A stretch of DNA of 54,907 nucleotides from Parachlorella kessleri (taxonomy: Eukaryota; Chlorophyta; Trebouxiophyceae; Chlorellales; Chlorellaceae): the NCBI GenBank assembly GCA_001598975.1, contig BBXU01000984.1, positions 1 to 54,907 on the forward strand, read 5' to 3'. Shown piece by piece: positions 32,701-42,800 of the stretch. The notes under the pieces were generated by a model, which worked only from the letters and a program-made list of their open reading frames with translations, was not told the DNA's origin and did not search any database. Made by a program: the position numbers and the translations under genes. Within the stretch, counting starts at the first letter, position 1. Each line of letters starts with the position of its first letter.

Positions 32701-32779
<79 letters not shown>
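32701..32779. repeat. (CTG)26 / (CAG)26 trinucleotide tract
   Basis: 79 uninterrupted bases of CTG on the plus strand. On the coding (minus) strand this is CAG, starting 6 nt after the TGA of the mitochondrial-type gene and ahead of its likely polyadenylation signal, so it falls in that 3' UTR. Confidence 0.98.
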
Positions 32780-32783
<4 letters not shown>

Positions 32784-32784
32784 C

Positions 32785-35641
32785 TCACAGCTGCTGGGCC
32801 CCTGTGAGCGTCTTGATCAACCGTTTGGCAAACACCAGCTTGCGGTCGCCCGGCCACTGCGCGTTGGACTGCACGACGTCCAGCTTGGAGCGGATGGTGC
32901 CATACATGGGGTGGTTGGCAGGCACGCTGCGTGCGAAGAGCCGCTCCACACGGTCCTCCTGGTCCTGCAAGGTTTGTGTGGGTGGTCAGGGAAGGGGGGG
33001 GGGGATTGGGAGCAGATACTCAAGCTAGGAGCAGCGGCTCACGCTGCTCCACTTCGTCCTGGTGGTTTTGCATAAAGGGGCTGGGCAGTGGACCCTGGCT
33101 TACGGCCGGGCACAAACAAAGTGTTCTTGTGGGAAGAAAGAGCGTCAGGCAGGGGAAGCGCACGCAGTTCCCAGGAAGGCCCAGTTTGGGGTTTTAAGGG
33201 GTCCCAAGAGGGCCTATGCAGGGGCACCACGACAACCCGACGGGCACCCTGTGGGCTCGGCAGGATCACCCTAACACACAAGACTAGGGGCACCCGTGCA
33301 CCAAGCTGTGCGGGTGGCGAGTCGTAAAGACGCACCGCTTGAGGATACGGGTTCCCGTGCATGCATTGACCATGGCCTTGGCCAACTGACTTGCCTTAGG
33401 GAGGTTGAAGTGCACGGCCTTCCTGACCAGGTCCCACTCTTGCGCCGCCTCGCGCTTGTGCCACTCAAACTCCTCCTCATCCTGCAGGGCAGGGCCGGGC
33501 GGCGCCACGAAGCCAAGTCCACGGACGGCATGGAGAAGGGGCGGGAAGGCAAGCAAGGGACAGCAGCAGAGGGCCAGCAGTCCTGACCAGGCACCCAGCC
33601 ATTACCAACTACCTCCAACTGTCGTGCTCAAGAAGCATGTACACTCCTAGGACAGGAACTTCAACGCCACTTGCGAATCCACTCCTTGGGTGGCCATTGC
33701 CCCCCTCCCGTCCGCCCTCCCACAAGTGCTTAGCCGGCACTCTCATCAAGCTCAACGCGCACACATGCCCCGGGCACTCTCACCATCTGCATCATGTCCA
33801 TGAGCTCCTCCTTGAACTCGTCCATCATCGCGCCTGCCGTACGCGCTTTGCGGGACCGCCCCACGCCGGGCCCCACACCCGGCGTCTCCCCCACCCCGTC
33901 CATCAGCCGGTAGTGCGGGTCCCAGTTGGTCTGCAAGGCGCGGCCGCAGCGTTGTTCACGCTTGCGGCACGTGTGTGCTAGAAGAAAGAACCACAAGGCG
34001 TAGCAGCCTATATCGGTCAGCAGAGGTACCTTTTTCTCTATTGAGGCCTCATGGCTTGGCAGGCATGACGCTTTGGTGTAGGGGATCTTGATTCTAGGCG
34101 TTAGTTACTGGGTGGGGCCTCCAGGCCGCCTGCCAAGTCCCCCAGCAAGGGCAGCCTGTCCAAGGCCGGCACAGAACACCACTCACCCACCCCTCCTGCT
34201 CTCGGCTCGCCATGCACACATCGACGGACCCACGCTAGCCACCACCCACAGGTGAATCACTCGACCTCGCCAGCGACTGACCGCAGCAAACCAGCCCATA
34301 GTCTGCCCCTTCAGCGACATCGCCCCGCCCCCCACGGTCAGGGTCGCCCAGAGCTTCTGCCCACCCCTCTCAGGTCACCTGCAGGTACTGCCTGGTCTGG
34401 CCCTCCTGCTCCTGGCTGGAGGGGATCATGGTGACCAGCAGCTTGTCGGCTATCTCATCCAGCTCCTCAGCGCCCACAGCGCCCTGCTGCAGCCGCGCCA
34501 GCGTGGAGGGCCCCAGCACATACTTGAGCAGCCACAGGCGCGAGGGGTCCATCCCCAGCTCCTCGTACGTCAGGAGGTCCTGCACCCCACATAGTTTTAT
34601 GAGACAGGGCGGGGTGCAGTAAAACGGGGGTGAGGGTGGGGTGGGGGGGTGGGGGATGTTGGCAAGACACAAGGAAGGGGGCCCTCCTAGCAGCTGCCGG
34701 CCCACTATGAGGGCTAGATGCAGCGCTGGCAACAGCGCCCTGGCAATCTAGTTGAGAAAGCCAGCAGTAGCCAGCCCCGTACACAAAGCCACGGTGCACT
34801 GCTACACCCCCGATCCCAGTCCTACACGTTGCCCCTCAGCCACCAGCAGCCAGGCACACCGCACAGTTTGTGCCTCTACTCACCGCAGCAGGCAGTGTAG
34901 CGCCGACCTTGCCCGGCTGTGCCAGGTCCGGCAGCTCCACCAGCCACTCTGCAAGGGCCTCCCGTGGGTTCAAACCGTCCTCCGCTGGCCGGCTGCCCAT
35001 GCGCCGCTCCCGCCGCGGCGCTGCCTCTGCCACTGCCGCCTCACCATCGTCACCCTCCTCCTCATCTTCATCCTCCCGCTCCTTCCCTGTCCCTGCTACC
35101 AGCCGAGACATGCGGCCGCCCCCTTTGCTTCTTCTGCGCCTTGCCAGTTGGCCGCCTGCGGCGCCGCCCGCCTCTGCTGCTGCTCCTGCTGCTGCTGCTG
35201 CTGCTGAACCTGCTGCTCGCCGTGCTGGCTCCCTACCAGAGACAGCGAAGGTCTGCAACCAAAGAGCAATACTCGTACACAGCAAACTCAAGAGGGTCCA
35301 GAAAAGGGAGGGCAGTCCAAGGCAAGCCGTCCAAGGGTTCCGCTTGCCCAGCTTACGTTGCGTTGCTGCTGGGGCTCCTCTGCTTCCTCATATCTGCTGT
35401 CTGCAGGCGCTGTTTCCTGTATGCTGCTAGGTGTCAGTGACCGTTCGAAGAACTGCCTGTTACCGCTCCTGCTACCAGGCGCTTCGCTGCTGCCATCAGC
35501 ACCGGCATGCCCACCACCACCCCTCCCCCGACCAGGCACGCCGGACGCTAAGTCGCTATATTCTCGCAGCACTCCTGGCGCCCCTACAAGTCTACTAGTT
35601 AAGGGTAGCACCCGCCGAAGGGACCCCAGGGGTGCAGCCAT
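32785..35641 (-). CDS. Unrecognised protein with mitochondrial-type presequence
   Basis: Exons (minus): 35641-35357, 35252-34884, 34579-34379, 33930-33784, 33481-33336, 33058-33043, 32964-32785. They total 1344 nt, 447 aa, stop TGA. I do not recognise the family. The first 25 residues (MAAPLGSLRRVLPLTSRLVG...) carry four Arg and no acid, typical of a mitochondrial presequence. Next come a low-complexity Ala/Gly/Arg stretch and an acidic run (EDEDEEEGDD). The last 220 residues look folded and helical, with DLLTYEELGMDPSRLWLLKY, FKEELMDMMQM, EEFEWHKREAAQEWDLVRKA and PGDRKLVFAKRLIKTL. A mitochondrial ribosome or RNA-associated protein is one possibility, unproven. Exon 6 is only 16 nt and is inferred from flanking AG/GT and phase. 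It shares a 274-bp promoter with the LRR gene. Confidence 0.72.
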
Positions 35642-35915
35642 CGCGTGCAGCGTCACCAGCACCACCTCAGCAAAAGAAATCCTTTGCAGACAGTGCGGAG
35701 GACCTAATATTCGTTCCACTAAGGTGGTGGTCCGGTGTTTTAGATGCAGTACTCAGTACTGTTGTTTTAAGAAGCTGCAGCCATCTCTTGTTACTGTAAC
35801 TGTTGAGATTGCGCTTCCAGTAAGGTGCCTACCGTGCTGAACGCAGCCTTATCTAACTTGCCAACCCTTGCTGGGCCGTCCCTGCGCTGTGTGATTTTCA
35901 AAAGCTAGTAGACCG

Positions 35916-37820
35916 ATGCGGTCACAAAGCGGCTGGCATGACCTTCCCATCAACATATACGACGCAATCCAGGGGCACCTGGACGTTGGGGACAGGTAGG
36001 CTATACCGACCCTCAAGTGAAGCTAAGGCGTTTGATCAGTCAATAGCAGTCAGCCTGGCCAGACCTGCGTTGCTCGGCCTAGTTACGAGCACAAGGCCAC
36101 CTAGTTAGAGCTGCTGTGGCACGGTGCAGGTTGAACTGCCTTGCAGTATGCAAGGCCTGGGCCCAGGCTAGTACTGAGCTGACGTGGCTGTGGGAAGCCG
36201 TGCAGTTTTGCCCTATCGTCCACACTTGGACTGAGGCCCTGACGGCAAGGCTCCTCAGTTGGTTGAGATGGCTCAGCCGCAGGGGCACCACAGCCAGGTT
36301 TTTTACTCTCAACCTCTGGGCGGCCGCTGTTCGTGTTGAGGACCCAACTACAGGGCCTAACAACAGGGATGTGTGGTCTCTGCTTGGTTTCTCCCTTGGC
36401 CGGTGTGCCACTCAGCTACAGCGCCTGGACCTGTCGCTGCCCGTCAAGCTGCCCGACTGTTACTTTCTGCGAGAGCTTGAGGCACTGCAAGAGCTGCATA
36501 TCAAATGCCACGAGATTTCAAGCAGCCTGTTTGAGGCCATCAGCCACCTTACAGCCCTTACCTCACTCCAGGTCAGTTTGTGGTTAAGATGTGTTCCCAG
36601 GTGGGTGTTCTCGCCAAGTGATATACACGGTGGGGTTGACTGGTGACCAGGTGGGTGGTTAGCATGATATGCAGTGTGCATGCTATACTCACTCATCTGT
36701 GGTGGTAGGTAGTGCAACCTGCGGGCTGGATGAGCTGGGTTTGCCAGGCCAGCGTGCACGGGATCCTCTGTGAGGTGCCTAGGCTGTAAGAGTTCATGGC
36801 ACCTGGTGAACCGGACAGGTACCAGGCGAGCAGCTTGAGGGGGAAGACACTTGATTTGTAGCGCTGATACAGCAGGTGGATCAACCATGTCGCAAGCACC
36901 CAGTGGGTGACTGTGCCAGGCACGCAGCAGGGCCAGCCTTCAGCCTGATGGATATCCTTACTGCCCTCCCGAGCCTGCCCCCGGTGGTGCAGGTCACCGT
37001 CCAAGCGGCCAGAGGGAAGAGCCGCCAGGAAGGCCGCTGGATGCAGCTGCCGCCCAGCCTCCGCCGGGTGCTGCTGGATGGCTTCATCCTCCTGCCGCCC
37101 CCCTGGGCGCTGGGCCACCTGCCGGGCCTCACTGAGCTCCAGCTGTCAAACATTGGCTATGACAACATGTACGGCGGGGGCGTCTGGGGATTACTGGACT
37201 GGACGGCTACGCAGCTGCGCGTGCTGACCCTACACGACTGCGGCTTGGAGTGCCTGCCGCCTTGGCTGAGCACCCTGTCCAGCCTCAAGGAGCTGAACCT
37301 AAGCAACAATCCGCTAGAAGAGTTGGAAGATGAGGAAACACAGCACCTGTCAGCCCTGAGGCAGCTGCGCCGATTGGACGTGGCGAAAGTTCTGTGGGAG
37401 GAGCTGCCAGAGCCGTTGCTCCGGGGCAGCACGCTGCGCCACCTCAGCATGCACAGCAGCCCAGCGCTCCTGGTGCCCGGCACCTATCTCAAAGGCCTGA
37501 CCTCCCTGCACCTTGGGTGGAACCAGCTGGCAGCGTGTGTCCCAGAGCTGGCAGCGGCCACGGCCCTGAAGCAACTGCATATACGCAGGGCAGCCTGGAA
37601 TAGCTCCGTTGACGATGAGGACAGGGAGGTGTGCCACAGTGTGCATGGAGACGTTGCAGCCACTGTGCTGGCGACTGTGGCTGAGCTGCCGTCGCTTGCC
37701 ACCCTTGTGCTGGACTTTGAGGGCATCAAGCCTTGCAGCATGGCAGCGCTGGAAGCGTATCACCGGCTAAGGAGTCAGCGGCCCGAGGTACGAGTACAAA
37801 GGCAGCTGCGGGTCATGTAA
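35916..37820 (+). CDS. F-box-like leucine-rich-repeat protein
   Basis: Three exons: 35916-35995, 36130-36571, 36993-37820. They total 1350 nt, 449 aa, stop TAA. The first 45 residues (WHDLPINIYDAIQGHL then DRLNCLAVCKAWAQ) fit a divergent F-box, which would bind Skp1 in an SCF ubiquitin ligase. Leucine-rich repeats follow: LQRLDLSLPVKLPD, LQELHIKCHEIS, LTELQLSNIG, LRVLTLHDCGLECLPPWLS, LKELNLSNNPLEEL and LTSLHLGWNQLAACVPE. The target is unknown; such F-box/LRR genes are often expanded in green algae. The intron 2 donor is GTCAGT. The exon 3 acceptor at 36992 is the one that keeps the frame, although an open frame also runs upstream of it. Confidence 0.82.
36700..36719 (+). repeat. Partial dispersed GGCAGG-type repeat in LRR-gene intron 2
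   Basis: GTGGTGGTAGGTAGTGCAACC matches the repeat head with one G-to-T change in GGCAGG. The tail is not preserved. Confidence 0.3.
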
Positions 37821-38331
37821 GGGACAACACATTGTATGCCAGCTGGAATTTGTGACGGTGTGAACATGGCACACACACACGCACACACACTTACAGACGG
37901 CTTGGGACTAGAGCTGTTTTGTCTAGTGCACCTGAGCTGCATCATGCTAACTTGCCGTAACACCGGGCTGGAACTGGGGCTCCCAGTATTGTCGGCATGA
38001 CCAGTGACAGCAGAAACTTTGTGAACAGTAAGATAGAGCGTGCCGCCTGCTTGGAGCTAGCTTGCCTGGCAAAGTCTCTCCTTAGGATATGCTGCTCATT
38101 GTGGATTGCTGGTCTCATCTTCTTTGCGATGCGTTGTCTGGGCAATAACATACGTCACATGGCCCTGCCCGTCATTCTCCGCTCTAAACAGTTGAGCTGG
38201 CATGAAATCCTCGTGGGCAGTTGCAAGACGTGGCAGGGCTTCCAACAGCACATCCAACATGTTGTAGCACAGGGTGGACACGGCATATTAAGCGAGAGTG
38301 CTTAAACGGCCCCAGCAACCCCCCACCTCTC
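37821..38331. other. Tail-to-tail gap, LRR gene / Fyv7-type gene
   Basis: 511 bp with an AC microsatellite at about 37869-37890. A minus-strand TGTAA at 37891-37895 could end the Fyv7-type transcript. No gene and no clear copy of the dispersed repeat. Confidence 0.5.
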
Positions 38332-39601
38332 CTAGCTGGCGCCAGCAGCTCCCAGCTTCCCAAGCACCTTCTCTAGGCGGTACTTCATCAGCGGCTGCCC
38401 GCTGTGAGTCTTCTTCCGAAACATCTTGTTCTGGGTGGCCCGCCGCTTTCTATCCTCCTCCAGTTTAGCTCGCCGCTCCGCAGCCTGCCGATCCCTTTCC
38501 TCTCTTTCTCGCTGCTCTGCCTCCTGCACGGTGAGTCGCCAAAGAGGCAGCAAATGACATGGCGACGCTGGATGTAGGACAGAGCAGTGCATGGAAGGGC
38601 AGTCGGACCCTCGCCCATGCGGCGTTTGCTCAGACCACAGGAACACAATGCTGCCGGCCGCAGCTTAGCTGACCCTTTCTAGTTCAAGAGCAATTACAAC
38701 ACTGGAAGGAGATGTATATGCGAGAGGACGAGGCAAACCAGATCTTGTTGCCTCTCCTGCCACTCAACTGGTTCTCACATTCCTGCATTGTTGGCAGCCA
38801 GCCACTGGCAGCGTGTGGCTGCCCAACTTGGCCTCAGGCGCAGGGTGCAGTAACTACTGTGAAGCAGCTCTCCAACACGCACCTTCTTAACCTGGACATC
38901 TGCTGCTAACCGCTGCAGCTGGGATGTTGGCTTCTGACGCTGCGCCCCTTTACCCTGCTGCCGCTGCTTGTGCTGCCGCTCGGCTAGGCGGTCGTCCTGC
39001 AAAGCAGGCTGTATACCACCATCTGGCTCCCGCCGATGCGCTGCCGCTGTCCCTGCTGCCGGTGGCGATCCAGGCACAGCGCCTGCTGTTGCCGGCTCTG
39101 CGGCTGCAGGGGAGACTGCTGGGGCTGCATCGCGGGGTATCTTTGGTGGGTGCGATAGCTTCTGCTGCTCCTCTAACTCGCTTTCTTCGCCTTCTCCGCC
39201 GCGCAATACCTGCCCGGACCAAAGCAGCAGTGCGACTTAGGTTGGGTAGAAAAGGACCTGGCAAGCCCTCCCACACTGCCTGACTGAACTTGGTGGCAGC
39301 CTGCAAGGTCCTGCCAGTCCCGCACCGTTTGACCCAGCCCCACGCCAAAGACACGCAAGAGTGCTCTACAGCTCACCGCTGCCAGGCGTGGGGGAGGCTG
39401 GAGCTTGTCCTGAAGCCGCTGCTTGAGCTTCTTGTACTTGTTCACTTTCTTGGCATTCAGCGCTCGCTCCTTCTCCTGTATAGCCCGCTTGTCGTACCCG
39501 CTGGATTTAGCTTTGGCAAACTTTTCGATGCTGATTCCCGCGCCCAGCTTCCTGGGCTTGTGTTGTGGGCGGCCACCAGTTGGCATGTCATGCTTGCCCA
39601 T
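38332..39601 (-). CDS. Fyv7/TAP26-type rRNA-processing protein
   Basis: Exons (minus): 39601-39377, 39209-38883, 38523-38332. They total 744 nt, 247 aa, stop TAG. The N-terminus is basic (GGRPQHKPRKLGAGISIEKF) with an Ala/Lys-rich charged helix (KERALNAKKVNKYKKLKQRL). The C-terminus has a long Arg/Glu coiled coil (EAEQREREERDRQAAERRAK) followed by KMFRKKTHSGQPLMKYRLEK. That Lys-rich GQP-MKYR motif is the hallmark of the Fyv7 family, nucleolar proteins needed for early 18S pre-rRNA processing. The middle exon is low complexity (Pro/Ala, then Gln/Lys). It is head-to-head with the CBS gene, 296 bp apart. Confidence 0.85.
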
Positions 39602-39897
39602 GACAGGAACAAACCAGGTTTTCAAGGTCAAAAATAACAGTGTTTTATACAGGACAGCTCACAAAGATGCAAGGAAGTCATTACTTCAAGCTGCGCCTGA
39701 CCTGCGCCAGGCTGGAGCTGACTAGGCTTGGCGACTAAGTGTCGGAAATGCCAGCGCTCATCTAGACATCAACATCGTATTCTCGTCCACGCTGGGAGCA
39801 GTCTCAGTCTACCTAATACGCCACAGGGTTTAAGGGGAGCGGTACTGCAGCTTGGGCGTGCAGGGTTTTCTCCACCCAACTCCATAAGGAGCCAGGC
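39602..39897. promoter_or_regulatory. Divergent promoter region, Fyv7-type gene / CBS gene
   Basis: 296 bp between opposed ATGs. No clear core motif beyond general composition; the call rests on position. Confidence 0.4.
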
Positions 39898-42800
39898 ATG
39901 GCAGCAGATACTGAGATGAGCGACATGGACAAAGCTACGCAGCTGCTGGAGAGCACCAAGGTGGCGGACTTGTGCAAGCCCCACCAGAAGGCAAGCCTAG
40001 AGCTGCTTTCCCCCTCGTTTTCCATATCAAGCTCCTCGACTTGCGTCCCTTGCTCCACTCTGAGTTCTGTCCAAAGCCTGTTGAGGAACTTGGGAGCCTT
40101 GGCCTCGCCCCAAAATTTCAAGTGGGCTGCGTGGACACACTGTGCAGGTGGTAATTTTGGAGCACAACATGACCGTGGGCGACGCACTCAAGGCAAGCCC
40201 GTTCTGCGGTTGCCGTGCATTGTTCTGGGATTCAGCGGTAAACAGCAATGATGCTATGGCAGAAGCTGAAGCAGCGGTGTCGTGTAAGGCTTAAGCCAGC
40301 GGCAGTGTGTGGTGCAGGCATTAGCCAAGCATGAGATTCTCAGCGCGCCGATGGTTGTGGCGCCAGACCTGGAAGAGATTGGAGACGGCAACACGTCGCC
40401 GTCGTTGCTGGGCTGGATTGATGTTGCCGACATACTAAGAGCGTTCCTGACATGTGAGGGTTGCTTCTCCTATCGGCATCCTGTAGCAGCTTTGATGGTG
40501 GGGAATGTAGGGCGTGCTTTGCTGGGGGCCCCCGGAAAGCTCACATATACATATGTAGACAAAGCAAGCAGGCCATCTTGCACCTGCAAGAAAGGAGGGT
40601 TTCAGCCGGGTACAGGCTATGTCAGAACTGCGAGGCCTGGACAGCCGTAGCTTGCCCAAGGTTAGCGCTTTACGTAGGGTCGAGGCAGTAGTTGGTGTCA
40701 ACAGCAGCCAAGCAGGGTCCTGCCGGGCCCCCCCTGCAGTCCTCCAGCGCAGCGGTAAGCCCCTGCCCACCAAGATGCTGGCGCTGATGACGGTGCTGGA
40801 GAAGGAGGGGCCCGAGTTTGCGGAGAAGCTGCTGGTGACGGTCAGGGGTGAGTTGGGGCGACACTGGCTGGCGGGTGGGCGCTCTGTCGGCAGTTGATGC
40901 GGTGTTGCTCCAAGTGCCAGATGCTCCTCTGCGGCTCGCATGGAAGGCATGCACAATCCAGGTGGGTGGTGCAGGCACGCAAGGACGGGTGGGGACATGG
41001 GGTTGTGGGGGCCCTGGCTGGCAACGGACATTGGGCGCTGGGGCATTCCACGAGGGATCTGGCACTGTGTGGGAGGTTTGCGAGGTCACCAACGACTGCA
41101 ACCGCTGCCGCCGTGCATAGCCTACATGCTCATGTCAGGTCACGTGCCCAACAGAGCCAGCTCCCCAGCGCTGGTGCAGACGTGGAGGGCTGGGGGTTTT
41201 AGCATGGCAAACGGACGGCAGTACCATTCTCATGTCGTCCCATGGAGGGCCATGCTTTAGCAAGGTGGTTAGGCTTACTGCTGGTGTTTGGTATGTGCAG
41301 GGGTAAAGCATGGCTTGATATGGCAAACCGAGGGGAGCACCTGCTGACGTCAGCAGTGAGGCTGGTCCTAATGATGCGTCGATGATGGTTGCTGACCACT
41401 TGTGCCTGGGGTGTGCAGGGGTGGAGGATCGGGGGTTGGTGTGGCAGACCGAGGGCAGCTCCACATCCCTGATGTCGGCCATTCGGGAGATGTTCCTGCG
41501 GCAGGGTAGGGCCCCGCTCACTGACTATGAGGCGTGCAGAGGTGGGTGGCCCAACAGCCACCCAACCCAGGCACTTGCCTTTCGTGCTTGCTCTCTGTCC
41601 TTCCGTGCTCCACCACAGTTTGCTGCGTCATACATGCATGACCGTTTGGAACTCCCAAGCGCGGCCGGGTTGGGGCCCGCCACCCTGCAAGCCTGGGAGC
41701 CATGGCTGGCTGTAGCCTAGGGCAAAACTACTAGCGTGCTAGCATTACTGACGACAGATACCTGGTTTTGCAGCAGAAGCTCTGCTCAAATGCCCAAGCT
41801 GTGCCGTGTGTCTGCGCCTGTTACAGCTGGCGGCGAAACCAAGGTGGTCCATCGGATTGCAGTCTTTGAGTCGCACGGGGAGATCACCAATGTCATCAGC
41901 CAGACGGATGTCATGAGGTGCGCGCTATGCTGATGAGGGCGGCGGTACCGGCGATGCTCTTATTGCCCTGTAGCTCTTGCTGCAGCTGCTCTGCTCTGCT
42001 CTGTTGTGCTGTGCTGTGCCAGACTGCCCTGGACAGGGAGTAAGGATTAGCAGTCCTTTACAGTGAGTGTCAGATGTAAGTGTCTAGCATGGCATACACT
42101 GTTAGAAGCTTAATGTGTGATTCGCTGCTGCTCCGCAACCTAGGTGGATGTGCATTCTCTTGCCGCCTTGGAAGCATCATGGTGGGAATACACAGTGATG
42201 CCCTCCTGTCTTCGTGCCTTGCAGGTTCCTCCTGGCGCACATAGACGAGCTGGGCAACCTGGGCAGCAGAAGCCTAGAGGACCTGGGCATGACCACCGGC
42301 AAGCCGCCTGTGCTGTCGGTCAACCCGCACGTGCCGGCGCTGCTTGCGTACGACCAGATGGCGCGGCAGCAGGTGGGCGCTCCCACGGCCGTCAGGGCCT
42401 GTGCCTCCGATATATATGAGCATAGGCATGGCTGTTGTGCAGCTGGGCGACTTGCGGCGGTGGACCCCCCGCTGGCTGTAGCGGTACTTGCACTACTACC
42501 TGAGGCCCCTGAGCCGGTGCTGCACAATTTGGAAGTGCTCCGTGGTGACTGACAAACATTATACTACTTGTGGAGCTGTGGGGCTTTTGAATCACACATT
42601 CTCAGCCTGCTGTGCTGTGCTGAGCAGGTCAGCGGCGCCCCCGTCGTGGCCGACAGCGGCGAGCTGATCGCCAACCTGTCCATCTCCGACCTGCGGGCCA
42701 TCACCAGCGACCACTTTGGCGTGCTGGCGCTGCCGGTGGCCGAGTTCCTCGCGGTGGAGCACCAGACAGCCTACATTGGGTGGGTGGGTGGGTGGGCTGT

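Larger units (their letters stand above)
31151..32784. other. Tail-to-tail gap with tandem repeat copies and a CTG tract
   Basis: 1.6 kb between the NADP-MDH stop and the stop of the next gene. A TGTAA at 31571-31575 may end the NADP-MDH transcript; a minus-strand TGTAA at 32595-32599 may end the other. The gap holds two dispersed-repeat copies (32225-32273, 32319-32344) and the CTG tract. An open frame at 31631-32134 (minus) has no recognisable domain and was not accepted. Confidence 0.6.

Noticed and set aside
32657..33075. Frames of polyLeu, polyCys or polyAla across the CTG tract
   Set aside because: All frames are open only because a CTG tract has no stops; the tract lies after a well-placed stop codon.
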